Part shown: in pieces, positions 36,401 through 45,716 of the stretch
Position numbering within the stretch: position 1 is the stretch's first letter
Layout: every line of letters starts with the position of its first letter
NCBI RefSeq assembly: GCF_000226115.1
Contig: NC_016461.1
Location: forward strand, 3,348,001 to 3,412,000
DNA length: 64,000 nucleotides
From: Thermothielavioides terrestris NRRL 8126
Taxonomy: Eukaryota; Ascomycota; Sordariomycetes; Sordariales; Chaetomiaceae
Direction of reading: 5' to 3'
Translations under genes and position numbers: made by a program
The notes under the pieces: generated by a model
Databases searched by the model: none
What the model was told of the DNA's origin: nothing
What the model saw: the letters and a program-made list of their open reading frames with translations, nothing else

Positions 36401-36475
36401 ACGTGTTTTTATCGCGTCAGACTGTACGGCGAGCCGGTGGAGTTGGAGGCCGAGAGTAAGAGTAAACAGTGGTGA
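33470..36475 (+). CDS. SUN-domain inner nuclear membrane protein (Sad1/UNC-84 family)
   Basis: Single-exon protein of 1001 residues from ATG 33470. The N-terminal ~430 residues are disordered and charged (Ser/Pro/Arg-rich, then a Glu/Arg/Gln coiled stretch, ERKERDARLRRERSAEARKQ) and should face the nucleoplasm. Three tandem TTPLTELQ-type octapeptides lie near 431-455. One candidate membrane span (WSVLKLMMGVSVMLHAIRLV, ~490-510) follows. Coiled-coil regions lead to a C-terminal SUN domain (~787-990): ALTPWSDPGHCWCAG, LAVRLRAFVVPQYVVLEHI, VEVWAVFDE, then a Val/Tyr-rich C-terminal strand set. SUN proteins pair with KASH proteins across the nuclear envelope and anchor the spindle pole body or telomeres. 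It converges with DBP4. Confidence 0.88.
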   Translation: MADNITSSQSLPAHSQEPTADSSHSAGAIPVMPPRRRVRGTTSPSPAPLARASTPTRDSVNGRLTPARGVPVRTDVPAKYSTSYGSPMTQLPDRSTVGGGGNITKAAAEIFSKVKKDNLAAEARRHARAARAASRDVSGSPAPPAIRPTIEADHEPEEVAESEAQSESTEETSDGEGSEYEDGVQPRTKRATPQKSPQKTARKRAREDAEAEARAEQERKERDARLRRERSAEARKQRNQKLADDQAAARERAEQERQRYEEQRRIDQAAWQESARTAMPPPLPHPAAPLVPPEIVMTPASAHIVPGDMSVYRPPSARSFIEEGNLFVEADINTPRPPPPKSSRPTLPPAPAAPSRPAPAPAAKTKAATVAPPEPASPPSVLKRPPRRPGGTTPSRRRDLPSRRDHQPGNTQQSLAVTEPPKSVDEDQPPRTTPLTELQTTPLTELQTTPLTELIDSNLGDKLLQTQPADRSDAYRWHWGRIWQTLNPWSVLKLMMGVSVMLHAIRLVHFRARPDLFEAPVLTLNWYGWKDWTSNVGQFFPSPFLQHPIGVLSQKQYDDLKAYLQQRTTTTEAVVDNLKSVIPKVVSVRKDKSGKILIADEFWNALKERIQKDDSILSLDGKSRISEQHWKAIQQRLKDAGLLAKPLSADDVSRIVDNSAPKSWENWLQKNERKVAEMLRQTLGKDAPKGTKGGDETVVSRREFIRELTEQLEKNKNDMSTTMDSLRHELYGLVHEVKTTALAGGMSEADIKKLIKEIVDKEVARRYLDTASKTSTASIDAALRRRVNHFSPGNGAQADIALSSPAFRLTAPRIGSKEWLKSLPRQPQFLGEPLHALTPWSDPGHCWCAGTRSHPATLAVRLRAFVVPQYVVLEHIDPGATADPGAMPRDVEVWAVFDEHARRERVLDWMAARFPDAVGHPLLAQGLAKIGQFTYEHRPQDGGVFVHKLADELLDQLGAATDLVMVRAVTNYGSEDHTCFYRVRLYGEPVELEAESKSKQW

Positions 36476-36840
36476 GATGGGTAGGGGTGGTGTAAACATG
36501 ACATGGATGAGTGAGTGAGTTCCAGTTGGGGTGGGTGTTGGTTTCGGCGTTTGGGAAAGGGCGGGGTACGAACGATACCACACCGTTCAGCATCTGGCGT
36601 TAGAATACTTTGCTAGCCTCGGGGTTTGCGGTTCTCGCTGTCGGCGGAGTTGTTTTTGGCGTTTCACGAATAGTTACGCGAAGAGATTGGAGTTCAGCGA
36701 TCACGACTGGCGGCGCGTTGCAAGTCCGCGCCCACCCAATGCTCAGTGCATCACCCCCTGGGTAAACGATCCTCTGCAGAACATTACATTGCTGCTTCCG
36801 GACCCAGGTATCTATCATGCATACCCACTCCACACATGGA
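36476..36840. other. Convergent 3' region SUN/DBP4
   Basis: 365 bp between two converging stops, presumably both 3' UTRs. No gene. Confidence 0.5.
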
Positions 36841-39436
36841 CTAATCCTCCAATAACCCAGCCGCCAACGCCTCCAGATCTTCCAGATTATCCGGCTCGTG
36901 ATCCATCTCAATGACCTTCTTCCCACCCTTCTTCTTCTCCTTCGCCTTCCTGCCCGCTTTCTCGCCGCCCTCCTCCTCACTCTCCCCATCCTGGAACCAC
37001 TTCCGGGCCTTCTTCCTCGGCGGCTCCCGTTCCTCCTCAACCTCATCATCCTCGTCCCCACTCCCACCACCAGCACCAGCACCAGCAATGGGCAACGACC
37101 GCAGCAGCGCAAGCGGATCCTCCCCCTCCGGCAGCTGCTCATCCGCAACATCCAACTGCGGCAGCTGCGCCACACCACGGCGCTCCAGCTCCTCCCCGCG
37201 CTCCCGCGCCTTGCGCCGCTCGCGCTTCTCCCGCAGCCGCTGCCGGGCGGCCTGCTTGTCGGCGACGTCGGCCTCGCGGACGCGCGCCATCTCGGCCTCG
37301 ACGAACTCGCGCCGCAGCTGCTCGGCGGGGCCCTCCTGCGCGAAGTCGGCCTCGCCCTGCAGCTCGTAGACCGGGTGCGCCACGCCCTCGTCGTCGAACA
37401 CCAGCTTGCTGCCCCGGTCCATGTACTTGGCCAGCTTCTTCTTGGAGCGCAGGAGCTTCTCGCGCCGGCGCGAGTCGATCACTAGGGTGGAGGAGGAGCC
37501 GAGTTTGACGACTTTTGGTTCGGAGGAGTTGGTGTTGTTGTTGGTGGTGGTGCCGGCGGCGGCGTCGATTTGTGCGTCGTCTTCGAGGACGCGCTTGACG
37601 GAGAGGAAGTCGGCCTCGTCGTCGCCGTCGGAGCCCGCTTGGTCCTCGCCGAGGAGCTTGCGGTAGTGCGAGGACAGGACGTCCTGGTTCTGGCGCTCGG
37701 CCATCTTCTGGTACTTGGTGCGCACCTGGTCCTTCTTGCGCTTGCCGCCTCCGCCGTCCGAGTCGGTGTCGGAGCCGCTGGAGATGGCGGCGGCGCGCGA
37801 GGCGTTCTTCAGGCGCTTGACATCTTCGCCCTTCTGGAATTTGATCTGCGGCGTGCCGGGGAGGCCGAGCGACTCGGCGAAGCCGTCGAAGTCGAGCTCG
37901 TCGAACTTGAAGACCTCCTTGTCCTTTTGGAGGTAGATGGAGCGGGTGTACGAGATAAACGCTTTCTGGCCGAGATACTTCACGTCGGCAGATTGGAAAC
38001 AGAGGCTTTGCAGCTCGTTCTTGATGCTCTTCTTCTTCTTTTCGCGGACATTGACTTTCTGGATCGGCACCTTCTTGTGTTCGAGTCGCTTGAGGAAACC
38101 CTCCTCGCTCGGCTCGAGGAACAGCACCGCGCGGCCCTTGCTCTCGTACCGGGCTGTTCGGCCGACGCGGTGGATATACGTGTCCGCGTCCTCGGGACAA
38201 TCGACTTGGATAACCCAGTCAACGGCCGGGAAGTCTACGCCTCTGGCCACAACGTCCGTCGCGAAGAGACACGAGTACTTTGCCGAGGCAAAACGTGATG
38301 TAATCTCCATGCGCGCCACCTGCTTCTGCCGGCCGTGAAGGTGCAGTAGAGGGATGCCGGGCTGCATCCGCTTGAAACTCTCGTAGACAAAGCGCACCTG
38401 CTTGCCGGACGAGAGGAAGACAATGATCTTGCTCTTAAGGTTCGCCCGCAAGAAGCCCCACAGTGTATCGAGCTTCTCGGCCAGGGGCGTGACGATGTAG
38501 GATTGCTGGAGGGCCGCCGGGGTGGCGGTTGGCGCTGCTTCATGGACCGAGACATACTCTGGGTCCTTCAAGCTCAGGCGCGCCAGATCGGAGACCCGCT
38601 TGCTTTGGGTGGCGGAGAAGAGGAGGGTCTGCCTTGTCTTGGGGAGGTGCTCCACCAATGCGTCTACCGCAGACTGAAATCCCATGTCCATGATACGGTC
38701 GGCCTCGTCCAGCACCAGTATTTGGAGGTTGTTGACGTCGAAACCGGCCGTCTGGTCAAGATGCTGCAGCATGCGGCCGGGCGTGCACACGAGGATGTTC
38801 ATGCGCCCCAGCCGCTCGGCCTCCTCTTTCAGACTCTTGCCGCCAATAACCAAGCCAGCCGAGAAGTAGTGGTTCCGCCCGATCTTGCGCAGCACCTCGA
38901 AGATCTGGACGGCCAGCTCGCGGGTCGGGCTGATGATGAGGGCGCCGAGCCCGTCGTACTCGGTCCATTGGGCGTGGAAGAGCTTCTCGAGGACAGGGAC
39001 GAGGAAGGCGAGAGTCTTGCCGCTGCCGGTCTTGGCGGCGCCGAGGACATCGCGGCCCTTGAGGGCTAGGGGGATGGCAGCCCGTTGCACATCGGTCAGG
39101 ACTTCGAAGTGGGAAGCGCGCAGGCCGGCCGAGGTGGCTTCGCAGAGGGGGAGGTCGGAGAACTTTGTGATTTCGGACGATTTGGGGTCCTAGAGTGCAC
39201 GCGTTAAGAAGACGTTGAGAAGAAGGCATGAGAACAAGCACAGATCGGCAAGGAGGTCCAAGAGTGCCAATAATCTAAATCGATTGTGGGCAGGTACTCA
39301 CGAGCTGGCTGATGGCGTCTCGGAGCTTGCCCAGGTCCTCCTGCTCGCGCTTCCTCTTCAGCGATTTCGATTCGGCCTTTTTCGGTATTTGTTTACTGCG
39401 GTTCGCGGGACCGGATTTGGCGCTGCCAGCCGCCAT
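36841..39436 (-). CDS. DBP4: ATP-dependent DEAD-box RNA helicase Dbp4 (Hca4)
   Basis: Nucleolar helicase of 18S rRNA processing, needed to release U14 snoRNA from pre-rRNA. Exons 39302-39436 and 36841-39189 (phase 0) give 827 residues, the usual length of fungal Dbp4. A basic N-terminal exon ([20 protein letters not shown]) precedes the helicase core. Motifs in order: Q motif before [17 protein letters not shown] (96-104); PTRELA (133-138); TPGR (182-185); DEAD (206-209); SAT (237-239); the helicase C domain ends with HRVGRTAR. The Dbp4-specific C-terminal region follows: [35 protein letters not shown], then a long acidic/basic tail. A telomere-like AACCCTAACCCT lies about 180 bp upstream. 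Confidence 0.95.
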
Positions 39437-40452
39437 GTTACCTCTGGCGCCAAAACCGTTGGTTTGTTAGAAACGCAGCGCAGCGTCGCGAAGGCCCGGC
39501 TGGACTTCGACAGTGCCCTGTCCGGAAATTTTTGGCGGAGAGCGATTCTGCCATGGCGTTTGCCCCACCAGGCAGGGGTCTCGCTTTGAGGCGGGACATG
39601 ACCAAGCCTGGCAAGGGTTAGGGTTCCCCTCTAATTGTTTTCGGTTTCGCTTGCTGCCAGACTTTCAACTCTTCTCCTTTTCCCCTCGCGACGCTCGCTC
39701 AACAGCGATACTTCATCAAGGTCTCCAAGAGGATGCAATTGTGTGGTTATTTTCACGCAGCTGTTGGTGTATCGTCAACATACAAACATTTTAACTTCCC
39801 GCTGGTCTCGGGTACTGGCTGCTTCGTATCTACCTACCTACCTTACCTACCTTGGGATGTTCTGGACGCTGCGTGTCTTCCAGATCATGGGGCGAGGACC
39901 GTCTCGAGGTACTACACTCAGGTTGGCGCAGAACCGCAAGGCTTTCCTGACTCTATCGCAGTCAACCGACACTTGTATGTAGTGTAGGCACCGGCCAGCG
40001 TTGATCCCGTTAGTTCGATCTGCGCCTACTAGGTGCTGTTACCAGATTTTTCCGTCCATCTGCACCCGGGACGTTCCCCTTTCCCCGCGATCCACCAAAC
40101 AGCTTAACTCGGGTGGTGCTGGAACAGGGACCAGGGACCGCAGCTTTTCCGGGGAGCTCAAGCTGCACTAAAAGCTGGGGAACTGCAAGGGGGAATGCGG
40201 GCAGCGATCTCACCGGGGCCGCTTCTTTGGTGGAAAAATAGCTCGGCATGGAGTGCACGATGCAACGGAATGACGCGCCCCGCTAGCTCGACGTTGTCCA
40301 CAACCCCTTGCGCCGGGCCGCAAGAAGAGGTTCATGTTGTCAGGCTGGGCCTGCACCATAGGTAGATATTCGGAGAACAGATGACGAGGAAGTACAAGTA
40401 GAAGAACAAGCCACTCCAGACAGTCGATTGACGGCTGCGTCTCGATTCTACG
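39437..40452. other. Divergent intergenic region DBP4/pectinesterase
   Basis: 1.0 kb with both promoters. It contains a TTAGGG-type motif (39614-39625) and a short CCTA microsatellite (about 39830-39852). No gene. Confidence 0.5.
39614..39625 (-). promoter_or_regulatory. Telobox-like motif upstream of DBP4
   Basis: AGGGTTAGGGTT on the plus strand (AACCCTAACCCT in the direction of DBP4), about 178 bp before the DBP4 start codon. In several fungi Tbf1-type proteins bind TTAGGG-like sites in promoters of ribosome-biogenesis genes. The match is seen; the role is inferred. Confidence 0.45.
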
Positions 40453-41777
40453 ATGCCAGCCAAGATGTTACGCCCCTGGCTCGTTGCGCTCGTGACTTCC
40501 CTCCTGTTCTCCGGGGGGCTATGCTTCTCCCCGGCCAAGCCGGCCAAAACCTACGCGCTGTGCCAAAGCAATACGCACCCTCCCACAGCGGGATGCCCTC
40601 CGGGGACGCTGTACGTCTCGGCTACCGACAAGCGGGCCAACTTCACCACCGTGCAGGCCGCCATCGACTACCTCGGCAACGGCACCGGCCCGGGTTTCAT
40701 CCTGATTGCTCCCGGTAACTACACGGAGCAGCTCAATGTGACGCGCCACGCGCCACTGACGCTGCTGGGCATGTCGCGGCGGCCTCTGAGGGGCGAGTCC
40801 TACGCCGACGTGGACACCACCACGGCACCCGGCCGGCAGAACGACGTGCAGATTTGGTGGAACGCGGCCAACACCAACTCGCGCTACCCTGACAACGTGT
40901 ACACGGGGGTGTTAACCATCGGCCCGACCCTGAACGCCACGCTGACTGGCTCCGGCCCTACCGGCTTTCCCGTGCCCGACGACACGCCGTTCGGCTGCAC
41001 CGACTTCCGGGCCTACAACATCGACTTCCGCAACGAGTACGCGCCCTACTCGGACGGTCCGGCCCATGCGGTCGGCGTCAGCCGTGCAAACGCAGGGTTC
41101 TACAGCTGCGGGCTGTACAGCTGGCAGGACACGGTGAGCGCCCTCGCACTCATGCCTCACCCACTATCTGCGCTCAGAGCACCAGGACCGACTAAACACT
41201 AACAACCCCCACCCAGCTCTACATCGGCAAGCTCGGCAACGCCTACTTCCACGACACCATCATCGCAGGCCAAACCGACTTCCTCTACGGCTTCGGCACG
41301 GGCTACCTGTCGCGCAGCACGCTCCTCCTGCGCAGCTGCGGCGGCGGCATCACGGCGTGGAAGGGCACCAACACGAGCGCCGACCCGTTCGCGCGCAACA
41401 AGTACGGCATCTACATCGACGCCTCGCAGGCGATCGCGGCCAACGCCTCGGTGGCCCCCCAGCTCGCCGGCCGGTGCGCGCTCGGCCGCCCCTGGAACGC
41501 GCTGCACCGCAGCGTCTTCATGCGCAGCTTCCTCGACCCCAGCGTGCGCCCCGACGGCTACGTCGTCTGGCAGGCCGGCGACCCGCGCGTCAACGCGAGT
41601 ACGTTCATGGCCACCTGGCACGCGTACGGGCCTGGGTACAACGCCACGGCGGAGCGGGCCAGTAACGTCACGAGGGTGTTGAGTGATCGGGAGGTTGCGC
41701 CGTATCGGAGGCCTGTGGATGTGTTTGTGGGGGAAGGGGGTGTGGGGTGGATTGATAGGAGTGTGTTGGCTGAGTGA
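40453..41777 (+). CDS. Secreted pectin methylesterase (carbohydrate esterase family 8)
   Basis: Demethylates homogalacturonan in plant cell walls. Exons 40453-41133 and 41217-41777 (phase 0) give 413 residues. A signal peptide is visible (MLRPWLVALVTSLLFSGGLC), and several Asn-x-Ser/Thr sites fit secretion. The right-handed beta-helix catalytic residues are present: Q225-D226 in SWQDTLYIG (spanning the intron), D248 in AGQTDFLYG, and R318 in ALGRPW. Earlier motifs include NFTTVQAAIDYL and FILIAPGNYTEQL. FLYG replaces the more common FIFG after the second Asp. Suggests a plant-biomass-degrading lifestyle. It converges with the permease; a 36-A run lies 46 bp after the stop. Start could also be the ATG at 40465. 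Confidence 0.9.
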
Positions 41778-41819
41778 GGTGCGCGTTTTGGGAAGAGGGG
41801 AGGTATAATTACGGAGCAC

Positions 41820-41823
<4 letters not shown>

Positions 41824-41859
<36 letters not shown>
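41824..41859. repeat. Poly-A run (36 A)
   Basis: An uninterrupted A36 tract between the converging pectinesterase and permease stops. The gene before it keeps its intron, so this is not a retrocopy tail. Confidence 0.9.
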
Positions 41860-41862
<3 letters not shown>

Positions 41863-42075
41863 ACGTTGGTTTTCAGGGGAACTCTCATTGTCGGCAATAA
41901 GGCAGCTAGGGCCTTTACAACTTGTGACTCCGGACCGTCACTGCTTCAAGCAGAAACCTGTAGAGGTATAAGCCGAGTCTATATGGAACGCCACCTCGCG
42001 AAAATTGAATCTCGTTCCAAGTGGCAGCTCGTCATCACTATATCTGGGGTATCCGTACAACAAAAACCACCATCT

Positions 42076-43984
42076 CTAGACCGTTTTCCCGGCCTCTTCA
42101 AATCCCTTACCCTTCGCACTGCCGACCCCTTCCTCCTCCAGACTCGAGCTCTGATTGTCATACGCCAGCCTGATATCGTCAATCTCATCCCCGACCTCCA
42201 TCCACCGGTCGCTCGTCGCCGGAACAGGAAACAGCTTGCACAACCCCCAGTACATGCCCGCCGAGACGATGTACCCGCAGAAGAAGTTCAGGTTGTACAC
42301 GTACGTCGCGCCGATCGGCACCTCCGTGCCCACGGCGCCGGCAAAGCCCACCACGTTCACCACGATGCCGCCGAGGTACGCCGCGTACGCGCGCCAGTGG
42401 ATGCCGAACGTAAAGTAATACGGCCCGGAGCGGCGGGCGTCGTACAGCTCCTTGACCTCGAGGTAGCCGCGGCGGACGAGGTAGTAGTCGGCGAAGATGA
42501 CGCCGGCGATGGAGGACAGGAAGACGCTGTAGGCGGACAGATAGGTGGTGAACATGTTGCTGGAGGTGAGCAGGGTGTAGGGGCACATGGCGAGGCCGAC
42601 GGCGGCGCAGACGTAGCCGCCGCGGCGGATGGACAGGTAGCGCGGCAGCAGGGCGGTCATGTCGGTGCCGGCCGAGACGGAGTTGGCGGCGATGTTGGTG
42701 CCGAGCTGGGCGAGCGCGAAAGCGAGCGCGATGACGAAGACGCCGAAGCGCGCCGCCGAGCCGCCGTCGGCCACGAAGCGCTCCAGCAGGTCCAGCGGGT
42801 CCCAGATCGGATCGCCGCCGTAGATGACCGACGACGAGGACGACACGATGATGCCGATGAAGGAGGTCAGCGCGAAGCCGATCGGGATGGTGAACAGCTG
42901 CGACCAGAGCGCGTCGCGCGGCTTAGTGGCGAACCGCGAGAAGTCCGGGTCGTTGACGATCAGCGTCGCGAAGTTGGCGATGGAGCTCATCACGCCCTTG
43001 ACGAACTCCCAGGCCAGCTCGCTGCCCTCGATGGTGGCGGGTTGGCGGACGATGGGGCCGACCCCGCCGGCGCGGACGACGGCCCAGATGAGGAAGGCAA
43101 TGCCGGCGCACGGCACGAAGTAGGCCTTGACGGTGAACAGGTGGCGGATCTTGTGGACGGGGAACCAGATGGCGGGCAGCGAGCAGAACCAAAAGATGAA
43201 AAACGAGGCGTAGTCGGCCGTCGTTGTGCCGGAGCTTTCCGAGAAGGTGTCGGGGATCTTGTCACGGTCCTAGTTCGGAAGGTCAGCGGCTGTGTGGTTT
43301 TTCGAGGCTGCGAAGCTGCTTAATTACCCAGCTCGTCCAAATGGCCCGGATCATCAGATAGACGCAGTGTCCGCCAATGTACGCTTGTACGCCGTACCAG
43401 ACACATGCTACCGGACTGTTAGTCAGGGCACATCGCACATTCTCGCAAAGACGGGGCAGGGAGGGTCACGCACCCATGGCGGCGCGGTTGAGAACGGGCC
43501 AGAGACTGCCCCAGATCCCGAAAGACGCCCTGCTGGCGACGGGGAAACCGATGTGGTAGACGGCGCCGATGCGACCGGTAAGGCAGATGAAGCAGCCGGC
43601 AATGGCGTAGCCGATCCAGACGCACAGCCACGACTGCCACCACGACAGGCCGGCCACGATCATGGAGGACGAGATCATCCAGGTATTGATGTTGAAGGAG
43701 TCGGCGATCCAGAACCCGACGAAGTTCCAGGCGCCCCATTGGCGCCGCTCGGGCTCGACGGGTTTGAGATCGTGGTTCGTCAACTGAGATCATGAACGCC
43801 AGGTCAGCGGCCAAACCCGGATGACGGATCGGCGAAGGCGCCGTCGTGGCGACCACGACGGCGCTGTAAACAATCTCAACCTGGACGGCGTGCGCACCAT
43901 CAGCTGGGCGTTGGTCAGACCCGGCTCCGACTCGACGGCCAGCGCGCCGGCCAGGCGGCGAAGAGCGTTGGGTTTCCGCGACAT
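42076..43984 (-). CDS. NCS1-family nucleobase permease (uracil/allantoin/uridine type)
   Basis: Plasma-membrane symporter of the nucleobase-cation-symport-1 family, about 12 membrane spans, 556 residues. Exons: 43898-43984, 43474-43783, 43328-43407, 42076-43269 (phases 0/1/0). Typical motifs: [20 protein letters not shown] at the start of TM1, [33 protein letters not shown] in TM3, [13 protein letters not shown] before TM7, and [18 protein letters not shown]. The mature ends are hydrophilic. The LTN-D-L...W-x-x-N-F start and NDPDFSR pattern fit the Fur branch (uracil, uridine, allantoin) rather than Fcy2, but the substrate is not decided by sequence. Two perfect inverted repeats lie 20-57 bp upstream of the ATG. 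Confidence 0.88.
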
Positions 43985-44003
43985 GGTTGTTGATTGTTGA
44001 GTG

Positions 44004-44023
44004 GGTGAATTCAGGAATTCACC
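44004..44023. promoter_or_regulatory. Perfect 9+2+9 inverted repeat in the permease promoter
   Basis: GGTGAATTCAGGAATTCACC is a perfect inverted repeat (9-bp arms, 2-bp spacer), 20-39 bp upstream of the permease ATG. It could bind a dimeric regulator or form a hairpin in the 5' leader (inference). Confidence 0.5.
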
Positions 44024-44029
44024 GATTCA

Positions 44030-44041
44030 CCGGACGTCCGG
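44030..44041. promoter_or_regulatory. CGG-N4-CCG palindrome in the permease promoter
   Basis: CCGGACGTCCGG is a perfect 12-bp palindrome with inward-facing CGG/CCG half-sites, the type of triplets bound by Zn2Cys6 dimers. Known purine and pyrimidine regulators use CGG-N6-CCG, so the N4 spacing differs. Confidence 0.45.
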
Positions 44042-45289
44042 ACACTCGATGAGGGTAGTCAATTGAACATAGAGAATTGCCTCTCGCGGCATCTGTCGAG
44101 GATGGCCTTCCGGGCTCCCTACAAGATGACGCACCGCCAAACGTTTGAAGGATTGCGCAGGAGGGACCATGCGATTAAGAATGGCAAGCTCGCTACCGCA
44201 GAATCGGGTGCGCGTCGGGTCGAACACCGCGGTGGAACTGGGATGGTTTGGCTTGGCGCGAGATAAACGGCCAGACGGTCTCGACCGGGCATGGACTAGA
44301 ACGTAGGTAGTGCGAGAGTTTCGCTGAGGCGCACTAGCCTGTGCCCACTCTCGGGGCTATCAGCTGTATTTAGTTATCTGGAGGTTCCCCTCGGCCGGTG
44401 CACCACGTCGAACCATGCGGGAGCGGAGCACTTCCCCCACGCCGCGCCCAGGGGCATTGCCGCCGCTGCGGCATCACGACCACTGGAGAAGGGGAACTCC
44501 GTGCTGACGTGCGTGAGCGGAACCGCGGCAAGCATGTGTGACGTCGCTTGGTTGGCAGGAAGATGGAACAATGTTGGCATGCTGGTCCTGTTGTGAAGAT
44601 CTTGACTGCTTGTGGCCGGCGTGCTATGATGAGGATGCCATGAGCAGGGAAGTGCGGGACTTGGCTGAGGTCACACCAGGTCGGAGGAGTTGCCCGACCT
44701 GTCGGGCAGGCGAAAAAGCTGGGGCCCTGCCCCGCCTTCGTGCCACTGCGGTTATCTTGCACCCCGCGATAACAAGCGAGGTTTAAGGTTAGCTTGACCG
44801 TGGTGAATGGAGCTTATCGGACCCCAGGGGCAGTGGGAACGGAGATAAGCCCTCGATAAAGCCATGATCTCGGAGGATCTGATTGCATCAACCCTCAGCC
44901 GGGGTCTGCGTGTTCTGATGGGCTGGTGTAATTGCTTGTTCAGTGTGTACCGCAGTAATGCGCGCTTCTTCAGCAGCAGCAAATGCCTCTGAAACCTCTT
45001 GCTGCGTATTCCGGCTGGCGGCCGCCTTCTTGTGACACCATCCGGCGTCCGCGCCAGCCCGCAGACCCCTGCATTTAGTTGATTCATCATAACGTTTACA
45101 CAATTGCATAGAGTCACGGTGTCGGTGGCCCGGCGTACCGGAATGCGGGTGCCGAACCGCGCATCTATCCGCTCCGGACCGAGTCCGGGGTTGAGCGCTT
45201 CCGACTGTGCCGGCATCTGACCCCTATGTCATCCGATTCCTGCCTTCCTCGCAAGCATCGACGGCAAATCGGGCTGTCCCAGCCCGTAA

Positions 45290-45585
45290 ACATGAAAGCA
45301 GCGCCGGTCGCATCACGGCCGCCGGCTGGAGCTGCGGCGACATTGAGGAGCACGCGCAGATCTGGGGCGCGCATGTGCAGGGCGTCGGCATCTAAAGCTC
45401 CGCTTTGCTGTCCAACTGCCCGGCTGCCCAGCGCTTCCGAAAGCCCGTCTTCTTCTTCCTCGGGGGCCCAGCGACATCGCCAACCAGAACGCCGAGCGCG
45501 ACTACGCCACCATGCCCCCCGGCGTGCCCGAATGGAAGGGCAACCTGAATGCCGGACACAGCGACACTGACGACGAGCAACTGGC
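45290..45585 (+). pseudogene. Remnant of a secreted alpha/beta-hydrolase
   Basis: Coding-like fragments: AAGWSCGDIEEHAQIWGAHV then QGVGI, stop TAA (45393-45395), SALLSNCPAAQRFRKPVFFF-LGG, and after a one-base shift SDIANQNAERDYATMPPGVP then EWKGNLNAGHSDTDDE. The order recalls fungal secreted hydrolases with a Gly-x-Ser-Cys-Gly-Gly nucleophile elbow, a Lys-Pro-Val-Phe-Phe-Phe-Leu-Gly-Gly-Pro-Ser-Asp-Ile strand and a Gly-Asn-Leu-x-x-Gly-His end with the catalytic His. The elbow has lost its second Gly (Gly to Asp), and a stop and a frameshift interrupt it. The N-terminal half was not found. Confidence 0.5.
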
Positions 45586-45716
45586 TCATAATACGGGACT
45601 GTTACAACTATATTTACCTAGAATCAGGTATCATACAGCCGAAGAGAACCCCCCTCCCTGTCCACAGAGGGTCTCTACTGCGCTCGCTCCGAGACAAGCC
45701 AGAGGTATCAACCCGT

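Larger units (their letters stand above)
43985..45289. other. Intergenic region upstream of the permease
   Basis: 1.3 kb. The first 60 bp hold two perfect inverted repeats listed separately. No supported gene. Confidence 0.5.

Noticed and set aside
36600..37178. Minus-strand Arg-rich frame at the DBP4 3' end
   Set aside because: Overlaps the DBP4 tail in another frame; composition is that of a shadow frame.
43780..43900. Shorter permease gene starting after the first intron
   Set aside because: The first exon supplies a good ATG, and the LTNHDL segment is reached through a phase-0 GT-AG intron as in the family.
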